Shown here in pieces: positions 17,695-26,152 of a stretch of DNA of 64,000 nt. The notes under the pieces were generated by a model, which was not told the origin of the DNA, did not search any database, and saw nothing but the letters and a program-made list of their open reading frames with translations. The stretch spans positions 806,001 through 870,000 of the forward strand of contig CAVXHJ010000010.1 in the NCBI GenBank assembly GCA_963761435.1, read 5' to 3'. The DNA is from Roseiarcus sp963761435 (lineage in GTDB: Bacteria; Pseudomonadota; Alphaproteobacteria; Rhizobiales; Beijerinckiaceae). Position 1 is the first letter of the stretch. Each line of letters begins with the position of its first letter. The translations under genes were made by a program, and so were the position numbers.

Positions 17695-17910
17695 ATGAAC
17701 AGATTTGAGCGTCGTCCCATCGACGCAGGCGAAGCGAAAATCGAATACGTCGACGGGGATTATCGCATTGTCCGTCCCGGCGCATTCGTCCGCTGCGCTG
17801 TCACCGGCGAACCGATTGCTCTTGAGGATCTGCGCTATTGGAGCGTCGATCGGCAGGAGGCCTATTCCGGTCCCGCCGCATCGATGCAGCGAGAGTCCGG
17901 GCGCGGCTAG
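17695..17910 (+). CDS. DUF2093 family protein
   Basis: 71 residues, matching the DUF2093 family found in alphaproteobacteria: the core YVDGDYRIVRPGAFVRCAVT, then GEPIALEDLRYWSVDRQEAY, with one conserved Cys. No known function. Short, no signal peptide or membrane segment. The next 230 bases to 18141 hold no gene I can see. Confidence 0.85.
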   Translation: MNRFERRPIDAGEAKIEYVDGDYRIVRPGAFVRCAVTGEPIALEDLRYWSVDRQEAYSGPAASMQRESGRG

Positions 17911-18141
17911 CGCAAGCGAACAATTCGGCTCCTTCCACTTCGGCCGAATCGAGGTCGCCCGCGAGAACCCGTTTAACAACGCCAATGTTATGTGGTTGGC
18001 GAGCGCCTCAAGGCCCAATCCAGCTTTCGTAACGAGCGGGATGCTCGCGTAGGTTCCGGGAAGGCGCGTCTCGCACCGCTCTCACCGGCCGGCGGGCCGC
18101 GCGTCAGAGCTGAACTCGAGATGCCCCGCCTTCGGCGCGAG

Positions 18142-19197
18142 TCACCGGATCGGCGGCGCGTACTGAATGCCGCCGGCGTTCCACAATTGGTTGAGTCCAC
18201 GTGGTATCGAGAGCTGCGTCTTCGAACCGAGATTGCGCTCGAAGACTTCGCCATAGTTTCCGACATATCGGAGGATGTTCGCCGCCCAGGCGTTAGTCAG
18301 GCCGATTTGCTCGCCGAAGTCGCCGCTGGTGCCGACGAGGCGCATCACCTCGGGCTTCTGCGACCTCAGCGCCTGATCGATGGTCTTCACCCCGATCCCG
18401 AGCTCCTCGGCGTTGACCATGGCGAAGTAGGTCCATTTCACGACGCTGATCCATTGCAGATCGCTGTCGCGCACCACCGGCCCCAGAGGCTCCTTCGAGA
18501 TCACATCCGGGAGAATGACATGAGCCCGTGGATTGGTGAGCCTGAGCCGCAACGCATAGAGCTGGGAAAGATCGCTGGTAAGCACCGAGCAAAGGCCCGC
18601 GTCGTAATTCTTGATCGCCTGGTCGGTCGAGGAGGATACAACCTCCTGGAGGGTCATGTTGTTGCTCGTGAAGAAATCGGCGAGATTGTCGATCGTGGTG
18701 GTGCCGCTTTGCACGCACACCTTCGCCCCGTCGAGCTCCAGCGCCGAATTGATCCGCATCGAGCGGGGCGCCATGAATCCCTGCCCGTCATAGTAGGTCA
18801 CGCCGACGAATGTCAGGCCGAATTCGGCTTCGCGCCCCATCGTCCAGGTGGAGTTACGCGACAAAACGTCGATCTTGCCGTCCCTCAACGCTTGGAACCG
18901 CGCGTCCGCAGAGAGCGGCACGAGCTTCACCTTGCTCGGATCGCCAAAGATCGCGGCGGCGATCGCGCGACAAAAATCAACGTCGAAACCAGACCAGATC
19001 CCCCGCTGGTCGACGAACGAGAAGCCAGGCAATCCCTCATTGACCCCGCAGGCCAGCGACCCGCGCGTCTTCACCTCGGTTAAGGTCGGCGATGACGTGA
19101 ACGCCGAGGCGCCGGATGCCATCGTCAACGCGAACGCCGCTAACGCCCATCGAAAGGCTGTCCGACAGCTTGCGACCGTTCCACGCGCTCGGCTCAT
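18142..19197 (-). CDS. AapJ-type amino acid ABC transporter substrate-binding protein
   Basis: 351 residues, periplasmic. Signal peptide WALAAFALTMASGASA before FTSSPTL; then the SBP-3 fold of the general L-amino-acid binding proteins: VKTRGSLACGVNEGLPGFS, GFDVDFCRAIAAAIFGD, IDVLSRNSTWTMGREAE, GAKVCVQSGTTTIDNLAD, KWTYFAMVNAEELGI. Start set at ATG 19197 where the signal peptide begins. AapQ, AapM and AapP genes are not adjacent, so this is an orphan binding protein that must share a permease or has another role. Confidence 0.9.
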   Translation of the reverse strand: MSRARGTVASCRTAFRWALAAFALTMASGASAFTSSPTLTEVKTRGSLACGVNEGLPGFSFVDQRGIWSGFDVDFCRAIAAAIFGDPSKVKLVPLSADARFQALRDGKIDVLSRNSTWTMGREAEFGLTFVGVTYYDGQGFMAPRSMRINSALELDGAKVCVQSGTTTIDNLADFFTSNNMTLQEVVSSSTDQAIKNYDAGLCSVLTSDLSQLYALRLRLTNPRAHVILPDVISKEPLGPVVRDSDLQWISVVKWTYFAMVNAEELGIGVKTIDQALRSQKPEVMRLVGTSGDFGEQIGLTNAWAANILRYVGNYGEVFERNLGSKTQLSIPRGLNQLWNAGGIQYAPPIR

Positions 19198-19388
19198 GAC
19201 GAGGTTCGCCGTTGAAATCTCGACCCGAACGCAGCTTAGCCGGAACCGCGAGAGGCGCCAGGGGTAAATCAGCTTCGGAGGCGCCCCCGAGACCGGCGAA
19301 ATCGGGTTGCATCGCTTTCCGCCCACATGTACGGACCCGCCTCGATCGGATCGCGAATTCCGCGTCCGCGCGTCGGAGAGGTTGGGCG

Positions 19389-19832
19389 ATGGTTGAGTGG
19401 TTCGATGATCTCGTGCTCGGCATGCGCTTCAAGAGTCCCGAGAAGCGGGTGACCCGCGAAGAGATCAAGCAATTCGCGGCGGAATACGACCCTCAGCCCT
19501 ATCATATCGATGAGGCGGCCGCCGAGGGTTCGCCCTTGAAAGGGCTCGCCGCCTCAGGCTGGCACACGGCGGCCATCGCGATGGGCTTGATGGTCGAAAC
19601 GCGTCCGTTCGGGTCGCACCCCCTCCTCGGACTCGGCGTCGACGAGTTGCGGTGGCTGGCGCCAGTGCGTCCAGACGATATCCTCCATCTTGAAGGCGAA
19701 GTCGTTGAGCTCACGCCGTCGCGGTCAAAGCCGCAGGGGATCGTGCGGGTCAAGTGGACGGCATTCAATCAGCGGGGCGAGGCGGTCTACACGGTCAACC
19801 CGATCGCCATCGTGCCGCGCCGCCCCAGCTGA
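19389..19832 (+). CDS. MaoC-family dehydratase
   Basis: 147 residues with one hot-dog fold domain. The hydratase signature appears as EIKQFAAEYDPQPYHIDEAA (catalytic Asp and His of the (R)-hydratase family), followed by GWHTAAIAMGLM and LGLGVDELRWLAPVRPDD. Expected substrate is an enoyl-CoA. Start ATG 19389 after a run with GAGAGG. It opens a block of fatty-acid degradation genes on this strand, 124 bases before the acyl-CoA dehydrogenase. Confidence 0.88.
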   Translation: MVEWFDDLVLGMRFKSPEKRVTREEIKQFAAEYDPQPYHIDEAAAEGSPLKGLAASGWHTAAIAMGLMVETRPFGSHPLLGLGVDELRWLAPVRPDDILHLEGEVVELTPSRSKPQGIVRVKWTAFNQRGEAVYTVNPIAIVPRRPS

Positions 19833-19956
19833 ACGAGCGGCGGCGTCAGGATTCCTCTTGCAAGCGGCGACAATATAGTTCATATATGAACCTTATCGTG
19901 GTGGGTTTGCGCCGCGGCCGCTACGCGCGGGCTTAAGCTTTTTCTGGGAGCGTGCG

Positions 19957-21747
19957 ATGCCGACATACAAGGCGCCGGTAAGCGACACCGTCTTTCTGCT
20001 GAACGACGTATTCAATTACGCAAACTACGCCAATGCGCCAGGTTTCTCCGAAGCGCCGATCGACGTGGTCGAGGCGGTCCTCACAGAAGGCGCGAAATTC
20101 GTCGAGGAAGTCGTCCAGCCGCTCAACCGCGTCGGCGACATCGAGGGCTGCAAGCGCCACGAAGACGGCAGCGTGACCACGCCCAAGGGCTTCAAGCAGG
20201 CCTATAAGGGGCTGGTCGAAGGCGGATGGGTGGGACTGGCGGGCGATCCGGCCTATGGGGGCCAGGGTCTGCCGCTGTTCCTGGCGGTTCTGTTCAGCGA
20301 ATACGCCTATGGCGCCAATATCGCCTTCTCGATGTACCCCGGCCTCACCAATGGCGCGGTTGCGGCTCTCACCGTCCACGGCAGCGAGGAGCTCAAGTCG
20401 CGGTACCTGCCGAAGATGACCACCGGCGAGTGGACAGGGACGATGTGCCTGACCGAGCCGCATTGCGGCACCGATCTCGGCCTCATCAAGACCCGCGCCG
20501 CCCCTAAGGCCGATGGCTCCTACGCCATTACCGGGCAGAAGATCTTCATCTCTGCGGGCGAGCACGATCTCGCCGACAACATCGTCCACCTGGTGCTGGC
20601 GCGAATCGACGGCGCTCCGGCGGGCGTAAAGGGCCTCTCACTGTTCCTTGTGCCGAAGTTCTTGCCCGGTCCCGACGGGGGCGTCGGCGAGCGCAACGGC
20701 GTCGTGTGCGGTTCGATCGAGCACAAGATGGGCATTCACGCCAACACCACGGCGGTGCTCAACTTCGACGGCGCCGATGGCTGGCTGGTCGGAGAACCGC
20801 ACCGAGGCCTTCCAGCAATGTTCGTGATGATGAACGGCGCCCGGCTCGGCGTCGCAGTCCAGGGACTTGGCGTTTCCGAGGTCGCGTATCAGAACGCAGC
20901 GGCTTACGCGAAGGAGCGCCGGCAGGGTCGCTCGCTCAAAGGGCCAGTCGAACCGGACAAACCCGCCGATCCGCTATTGGTGCATCCCGATGTCCGGCGC
21001 ATGTTGCTCGAAGTGCGCGCCTTCAATGAAGGGGCCCGCGCGCTTCTGGTCTGGATCGCGCTCACTCAGGACGAAGCGCGTCACGCCCCGGATGAGAAGG
21101 CGCGGCAGGCGGCCGAAGATCGGCTGGGCCTCATGACGCCAGTGCTCAAGGGCGTGTTCACCGACTACGGCTTCGCCAATGCGGTCAAGGCGCAGCAGGT
21201 GCTCGGCGGCCACGGCTACATCGCCGAATGGGGCATGGAGCAGTTCGTGCGCGACGGGCGCATCGCCATGATCTACGAAGGCGCAAACGGCGTTCAGGCG
21301 CTCGACCTGGTGGCCCGCAAGTTGCCGAAGGATGGCGGCCGGGCGCTCATGGCCTTCCTCGGCGAAGCGTCCCAGTTCATCGCGGCGGAAAAGAACGACA
21401 CAGCCTTGGCTCCCTATCTCGGCGGACTGCAAACCGCCCTTGGCCATTTGCAACAGGCGAGCCTTTGGCTGTCACGTAACGGCGTCGCGGATCCGAACAA
21501 CGCAGGCGCAGCGTCGACCGACTATATGCACCTCTTCGGCCTGACCGCGCTCGGCTACATGTGGGCGCGCGTGGTCAGGGCGGTTTTGGCTCGCCAAGCC
21601 CGAGGCGAGAGCAATCCCGCCCTTGACGCCAAATTGATCCTCGCCAAGTTTTTCAGCGAGCGTATGCTGCCGGAAACGGCGACCCATCTGGCGCGGCTCA
21701 GCTCCGGCGCTTCGACGCTGATGGCGCTGCCGATGGAAGCATTCTGA
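19957..21747 (+). CDS. Acyl-CoA dehydrogenase
   Basis: 596-residue flavoenzyme making trans-2-enoyl-CoA. N-terminal extension YKAPVSDTVFLLNDVFNYAN is typical of the long 590-600-residue subgroup (the group of DmdC and relatives). FAD-binding signatures GTMCLTEPHCGTDLGLIKT and ITGQKIFISAGEHDLADN, middle strand domain, then HGYIAEWGMEQFVRDGRIAM IYEGANG containing the catalytic Glu, and a C-terminal four-helix extension (about 470-590). Good ribosome site TTCTGGGAGCGTGCG. Probably cotranscribed with the next three genes. Confidence 0.93.
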   Translation: MPTYKAPVSDTVFLLNDVFNYANYANAPGFSEAPIDVVEAVLTEGAKFVEEVVQPLNRVGDIEGCKRHEDGSVTTPKGFKQAYKGLVEGGWVGLAGDPAYGGQGLPLFLAVLFSEYAYGANIAFSMYPGLTNGAVAALTVHGSEELKSRYLPKMTTGEWTGTMCLTEPHCGTDLGLIKTRAAPKADGSYAITGQKIFISAGEHDLADNIVHLVLARIDGAPAGVKGLSLFLVPKFLPGPDGGVGERNGVVCGSIEHKMGIHANTTAVLNFDGADGWLVGEPHRGLPAMFVMMNGARLGVAVQGLGVSEVAYQNAAAYAKERRQGRSLKGPVEPDKPADPLLVHPDVRRMLLEVRAFNEGARALLVWIALTQDEARHAPDEKARQAAEDRLGLMTPVLKGVFTDYGFANAVKAQQVLGGHGYIAEWGMEQFVRDGRIAMIYEGANGVQALDLVARKLPKDGGRALMAFLGEASQFIAAEKNDTALAPYLGGLQTALGHLQQASLWLSRNGVADPNNAGAASTDYMHLFGLTALGYMWARVVRAVLARQARGESNPALDAKLILAKFFSERMLPETATHLARLSSGASTLMALPMEAF

Positions 21748-21774
21748 AAGCGCGTTGAAGGGAGGTCCTGGGCG

Positions 21775-22242
21775 ATGGCGATCGAAGCGGCGGCTGGCTT
21801 GGCGGGAGGCTGCCAGTGCGGCGCGGTGCGGTATCGACTCATGGCCGAGCCGACCGGCGTCAACGTCTGCCATTGCCGAATGTGCCAAAAAGCAGGCGGC
21901 GGACCGTTCATGACCTTCGGCGGCGTGCGGCTGGCGGAATTTGTGGTCACCCGTGGCGCGATCTCGATTTTCAAGAGTTCGGACATCGCCGAGCGCGGCT
22001 TTTGCGCGCATTGCGGGACCCCGTTGACTTATCGAGGCTTCGGCGCCGACCGCGTCAGCGTGACGCTTGGCAGTCTCGACGATCCGAACGAAGTGGAGCC
22101 GACCGGGCAGCTCGGCGTCGAGTCGAAAGTGCGCTGGCTTGCGCGCTCTCTGGCCACGCCCGAGACGCCGACCGACCAATGGCTTGCGCGGAAGAAGATC
22201 GCCGCAATCGGGAATCATCAGTATCCGGATCACGAAGTGTGA
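21775..22242 (+). CDS. GFA/CENP-V family zinc-binding protein
   Basis: 155 residues with one GFA domain: the zinc ligands are seen in GGCQCGAVRYR, NVCHCRMCQKAGG and GFCAHCGTPLTYRG. The family is named after a glutathione-formaldehyde enzyme, but most members have no proven activity. It is placed 27 bases after the dehydrogenase and 35 before the thiolase, so it belongs to the operon by position; its role in beta-oxidation is unknown. Confidence 0.9.
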   Translation: MAIEAAAGLAGGCQCGAVRYRLMAEPTGVNVCHCRMCQKAGGGPFMTFGGVRLAEFVVTRGAISIFKSSDIAERGFCAHCGTPLTYRGFGADRVSVTLGSLDDPNEVEPTGQLGVESKVRWLARSLATPETPTDQWLARKKIAAIGNHQYPDHEV

Positions 22243-22277
22243 ACGCCGCGCGGCTTGCGCCGCAAGGAGAACGCCCA

Positions 22278-23486
22278 ATGGTTGACGCCTTCATCTATGA
22301 TCATGTGCGGACGCCGCGCGGGCGCGGCAAGCCGGACGGCGCTCTGCATACCGCGTCTACGCTGCAGTTGGCGGCGACGGCGCTGAAAGCGGTCAAGGAC
22401 CGCAACAATCTCGACCCGCTCGACGTCGACGACGTCGTCATGGGCTGCGTCGATCCGGTCGGCGAGGCCGGCGGCGACATCGCGCGGATGGGCGCGCTCG
22501 CGGCGGGATTTGGTCAGACGGTCCCGGGCGTGCAGATCAACCGCTTCTGCGCCTCAGGCCTCGACTCGGTCAATTTCGCCGCTTCCCAGGTCATGAGCGG
22601 GCAACACAACATGACGATCGGCGGCGGCGTCGAATCGATGAGCCGCGTCGGCATCGGCGCGTCGGGCGGCGCCTGGCCGGCCGACCCTTCGCTCGCGATT
22701 CCCGCCTATTTCATGCCGCAAGGCGTCTCGGCGGACCTGATTGCGACCAAGTATGGTTTCTCGCGCGACGACGTCGACGCCTATGCGGTCGAATTGCAGA
22801 GGCGGGCGGCTGCGGCGTGGAAAGAGGGCAGATTCAAAGGATCGATCGCGCCCGTCCTCGACGCCAACGGCCTGCCCCTGCTCGACCACGACGAGCACAT
22901 GCGGCCGAACACCGACATGCAGTCGCTGGCCTCGCTCAAGCCGTCGTTTGTCATTCCCGGCGAACAGGGCGGCTTCGACGCGGTGGCGATCCAGGCGCAT
23001 CCCGATGTCGAACGCATCATTCATGTGCATCACGCTGGCAATTCGTCGGGCATCGTTGATGGCGCCGCGGCGGTGCTCCTCGGCTCGCGCGAAGCGGGTT
23101 CGAAGGCCGGCCTCAAACCGCGGGCGCGGGTGCGGGCTTTCGCCAATATTGGTTCGGAGCCGGCGATCATGCTGACCGGTCCAGTCGACGTGACGAAAAA
23201 GGTTCTGGCCCGCTCCGGCATGAAAATGAGCGACATCGACCTCTTCGAAGTCAATGAGGCGTTCGCCTCGGTCGTGCTGCGCTTTCGCCAGGCGTTCGAC
23301 CTCGACGAGAGCAAGGTCAATGTAAACGGCGGCGCGATTGCGATGGGTCATCCGCTCGGCGCAACCGGCGCCATGATCCTCGGCACAGCGCTCGACGAGC
23401 TCGAGCGCACCGGCAAGAGCGTGGCGCTCATCACTTTGTGCATCGGCGGCGGCATGGGCACCGCGACGATCATCGAGCGCGTCTGA
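22278..23486 (+). CDS. fadA: Acetyl-CoA acyltransferase (thiolase)
   Basis: 402 residues, last step of beta-oxidation, releasing acetyl-CoA. The acyl-accepting Cys lies in INRFCASGLDSVN; further signatures are HHAGNSSGIVDGAA, NEAFASVVLRF with the GGAIAMGHPLGATGA motif carrying the catalytic His, and the C-terminal second Cys in LITLCIGGGMGTA. Start at ATG 22278 after AAGGAGAACGCCCA; the frame is open further upstream but inside the GFA gene. 21 bases before fadB/J. Confidence 0.94.
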   Translation: MVDAFIYDHVRTPRGRGKPDGALHTASTLQLAATALKAVKDRNNLDPLDVDDVVMGCVDPVGEAGGDIARMGALAAGFGQTVPGVQINRFCASGLDSVNFAASQVMSGQHNMTIGGGVESMSRVGIGASGGAWPADPSLAIPAYFMPQGVSADLIATKYGFSRDDVDAYAVELQRRAAAAWKEGRFKGSIAPVLDANGLPLLDHDEHMRPNTDMQSLASLKPSFVIPGEQGGFDAVAIQAHPDVERIIHVHHAGNSSGIVDGAAAVLLGSREAGSKAGLKPRARVRAFANIGSEPAIMLTGPVDVTKKVLARSGMKMSDIDLFEVNEAFASVVLRFRQAFDLDESKVNVNGGAIAMGHPLGATGAMILGTALDELERTGKSVALITLCIGGGMGTATIIERV

Positions 23487-23507
23487 CTGCAGCGGAGAGC
23501 TTCGACA

Positions 23508-25715
23508 ATGAACCTCGTCAATTTCCGTTTCGAAATGGACGCCGACGGCGTCGCGCTTGTGACCTGGGACATGCCGGGCCGGTCGATGAACGTCATCAAT
23601 GCCGAGGTCGTCGGCGAGCTCGGGCGGATCGTCGACAAGATCGCAAGCGACGAAGCGATCAAGGGCGCGGTCTTCACGTCGGGCAAGGACGGGTTCGCGG
23701 CGGGCGCGGACCTGACGATGCTCGAAACCGCGGGCAAGGAATTCGCCCGCCGGGCCAAGGCCGAAGGCAAGGAGGCGGCGATGCGCGCCTTCGTCGACGG
23801 GACGAAGCAATCCTCGCTGATCTTCCGACGACTGGAAACTTGCGGCAAGCCGGTCGCGGCGGCGATCAACGGCGTCTGCATGGGCGGCGCATTCGAGCTC
23901 GCGCTCGCGTGCCACTATCGTATCGTCGCCGACAGCGACAAGGCGCGGGTCGGACTGCCGGAGATCAAGGTCGGGCTCTTCCCGGGCGGCGGCGGAACGC
24001 AGCGCGTCGCGCGACTTATGCCGACGCCTGACGCGCTGCAGATGCTGCTCAAGGGCGATCACTTGCGCCCGGCCGTCGCCAAAAAGATGGGCCTCGTCCA
24101 CGAAATCGCGCCAGCGGATCAGATCATCGCTCTGGCAAAGGCCTGGGTGAAGGCGAATCCGCTAGCGAAAGCGCCGTGGGACGACCCGAAATTCAAGCTG
24201 CCGTCAGGCAAGGTCTTCTCACCCCAGGGCATGATGATCTGGCCGCCGGCGAACGCCATCTATCGCCGTGAAACCTATGACAACTATCCGGCAGCGAAGG
24301 CGGTCCTGACGTCGGTCTTCGAAGGCCTTCAATTGCCGATGGATCTGGGTTTGGCGGTCGAGAGCAAGCATTTCGCCAATATCCTGCTCTCGAAGGAAGC
24401 CGCGGCGATGATCCGGTCGCTATTTCTGTCGATGGGTGAACTCAACAAGGGCGCGCGCCGCCCGACCAATGTACCCCCGACGAATCTGCGCAAGATCGGC
24501 GTACTCGGCGCTGGGCTCATGGGCGCGGGCATCGCCTATGTTTCGGCCAATGCCGGTCTCGAGGTGGTGCTCATCGACCGCGATCAGGAAGCGGCCGACA
24601 AGGGCAAGGCCTATTCCGACAAGGTCGTGAGCTCCCAGATCGCCAAGGGACGCGCCAAACCCGCCGAGAAGGACGCGCTCCTCTCGCGCATCGTGGCGAC
24701 GGCGGATTATTCTCAGCTCAAAGGCTGCGATCTCATCATCGAAGCGGTGTTCGAGGATCGCGGGGTCAAGTCCGAGGCGACCAGAAACGCGCAGGCAGTC
24801 GTCGGGCCGGACGTCGTCTTCGCCAGCAACACCTCAACACTGCCTATCTCCTCCCTCGCCGCGACGTCGCTGAACCCCGAGCATTTCATCGGCGTCCATT
24901 TCTTCTCGCCGGTCGACAAGATGATGCTGGTTGAGATCATCACGGGAGAAAAGACCGGCGCGAAGGCGCTGGCCACGGCAATCGACTACGTGCGCGCAAT
25001 CAAGAAGACGCCAATCGTCGTCAACGACTGCCGCGGCTTCTATGTCAACCGCTGCGTCGGCGCCTACATGGTTGAATTGCATGCGATGGTAATGGAGGGC
25101 GTCCCGGCAGCGATGATCGAGAACGTCGCAAAGATGGCGGGCATGCCGGTCGGGCCTTTGGCGCTCAACGACGAAGTCGGCATCGACCTTTCGTGGAAGA
25201 TCCTCCAGGCGGCCAAGAAGGATCTGGGCGCGAACGCCATCGATCCGGCGCAGGAAAAGCTCATCGAAGCGATGGTTGTCGGTCACGGCCGGTTCGGCCG
25301 GAAGAACGGCAAGGGGTTTTACGACTACCCGGCGACCGGACCGAAGACCCTATGGCCTGGACTGGCGTCCATTGTCGGCAAACGGCTCGACCCCGATACG
25401 ATCAGCGTCCAGGACCTCAAGGACCGTTACCTGTTCGCGGTGGCGATCGAAGCCGCGCGCTGCCTGTTCGAAGGCATTGTCACCGATCCGCGCGAGGCCG
25501 ACGTCGGTTCGATCCTTGGCTTTGGCTACGCTCCCTATTCGGGCGGCGCCATTTCGTTCATCGACGGCATGGGTCTCAGGGCCTTCGTCGCGCGGGCCAA
25601 GGCGCTCGCGGCAAAATATGGGCCCCGATTCGAGCCCGGGGACAAGCTGACAGCGATGGCGGAGCGGGGCGAGACGTTTTACGGCGTCTACGGCCAGAAA
25701 CAAAAGGCGGCTTGA
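23508..25715 (+). CDS. fadJ: Enoyl-CoA hydratase / 3-hydroxyacyl-CoA dehydrogenase (FadB/FadJ type)
   Basis: 735-residue bifunctional enzyme. Residues about 10-200 are the hydratase: oxyanion-hole segments FAAGADLTMLE and GVCMGGAFELALACHYRI, and catalytic-Glu region LPEIKVGLFPGGGGTQR. From about residue 325 lies the NAD-binding domain (IGVLGAGLMGAGIAYVSANA) with HFFSPVDKMMLVEII and the NDCRGFYVNRC motif, then two C-terminal HCDH domains. AGCGGAGAGCTTCGACA precedes the ATG. Together with thiolase it forms the trifunctional beta-oxidation complex. Confidence 0.94.
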   Translation: MNLVNFRFEMDADGVALVTWDMPGRSMNVINAEVVGELGRIVDKIASDEAIKGAVFTSGKDGFAAGADLTMLETAGKEFARRAKAEGKEAAMRAFVDGTKQSSLIFRRLETCGKPVAAAINGVCMGGAFELALACHYRIVADSDKARVGLPEIKVGLFPGGGGTQRVARLMPTPDALQMLLKGDHLRPAVAKKMGLVHEIAPADQIIALAKAWVKANPLAKAPWDDPKFKLPSGKVFSPQGMMIWPPANAIYRRETYDNYPAAKAVLTSVFEGLQLPMDLGLAVESKHFANILLSKEAAAMIRSLFLSMGELNKGARRPTNVPPTNLRKIGVLGAGLMGAGIAYVSANAGLEVVLIDRDQEAADKGKAYSDKVVSSQIAKGRAKPAEKDALLSRIVATADYSQLKGCDLIIEAVFEDRGVKSEATRNAQAVVGPDVVFASNTSTLPISSLAATSLNPEHFIGVHFFSPVDKMMLVEIITGEKTGAKALATAIDYVRAIKKTPIVVNDCRGFYVNRCVGAYMVELHAMVMEGVPAAMIENVAKMAGMPVGPLALNDEVGIDLSWKILQAAKKDLGANAIDPAQEKLIEAMVVGHGRFGRKNGKGFYDYPATGPKTLWPGLASIVGKRLDPDTISVQDLKDRYLFAVAIEAARCLFEGIVTDPREADVGSILGFGYAPYSGGAISFIDGMGLRAFVARAKALAAKYGPRFEPGDKLTAMAERGETFYGVYGQKQKAA

Positions 25716-25882
25716 GGTCCCAGCGTCCGCTTGGAGCCTGCTGGCGCGCCGGGTCGAGCGAGGCGTCAGCACTCAATGATACCTGCTGCTAACAGATTGA
25801 TTTGGCACGGCTTTTGCGGAACGAACGATTGCCAGGAAGCGTTGGGGATGACACCATCGCTCTGGGAATCAGGAGAATCCGC

Positions 25883-26152
25883 ATGGCCAGCGCCGAATTC
25901 CGCCGTCAACTCGAAGGCTACGGTCTCACGACGGCGAGCATTCTCTACCACATGCCCGACCACCCGGGGATCCTGCAAAACTACATCTGGCAGCAGCACG
26001 ACCTGCATCCCCATTTTCCGGAGCTGAGGAAGTTCCTGGATTTCTGGTCCCGCGAGCTCGAGGGCCTGCTGCACTCCGTCACGGTCGCCCACGCACGCCT
26101 CATCAGGCCGGCGGAATACAGGGCGCTCAGCGGGGAGTTCCGACTGAACTGA
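25883..26152 (+). CDS. Usg family protein
   Basis: 89 residues resembling the Usg protein family of alphaproteobacteria (first noted beside trp genes): FRRQLEGYGLTTASILYHMP, DHPGILQNYIWQQHDLHPHF, then PELRKFLDFWSRELEGLLHS. No known function. Start ATG 25883 with AGGAGAATCCGC upstream; the frame opens earlier at 25802 without similarity. The 3' end overlaps the convergent glycosyltransferase gene by 26 bases. Confidence 0.85.
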   Translation: MASAEFRRQLEGYGLTTASILYHMPDHPGILQNYIWQQHDLHPHFPELRKFLDFWSRELEGLLHSVTVAHARLIRPAEYRALSGEFRLN

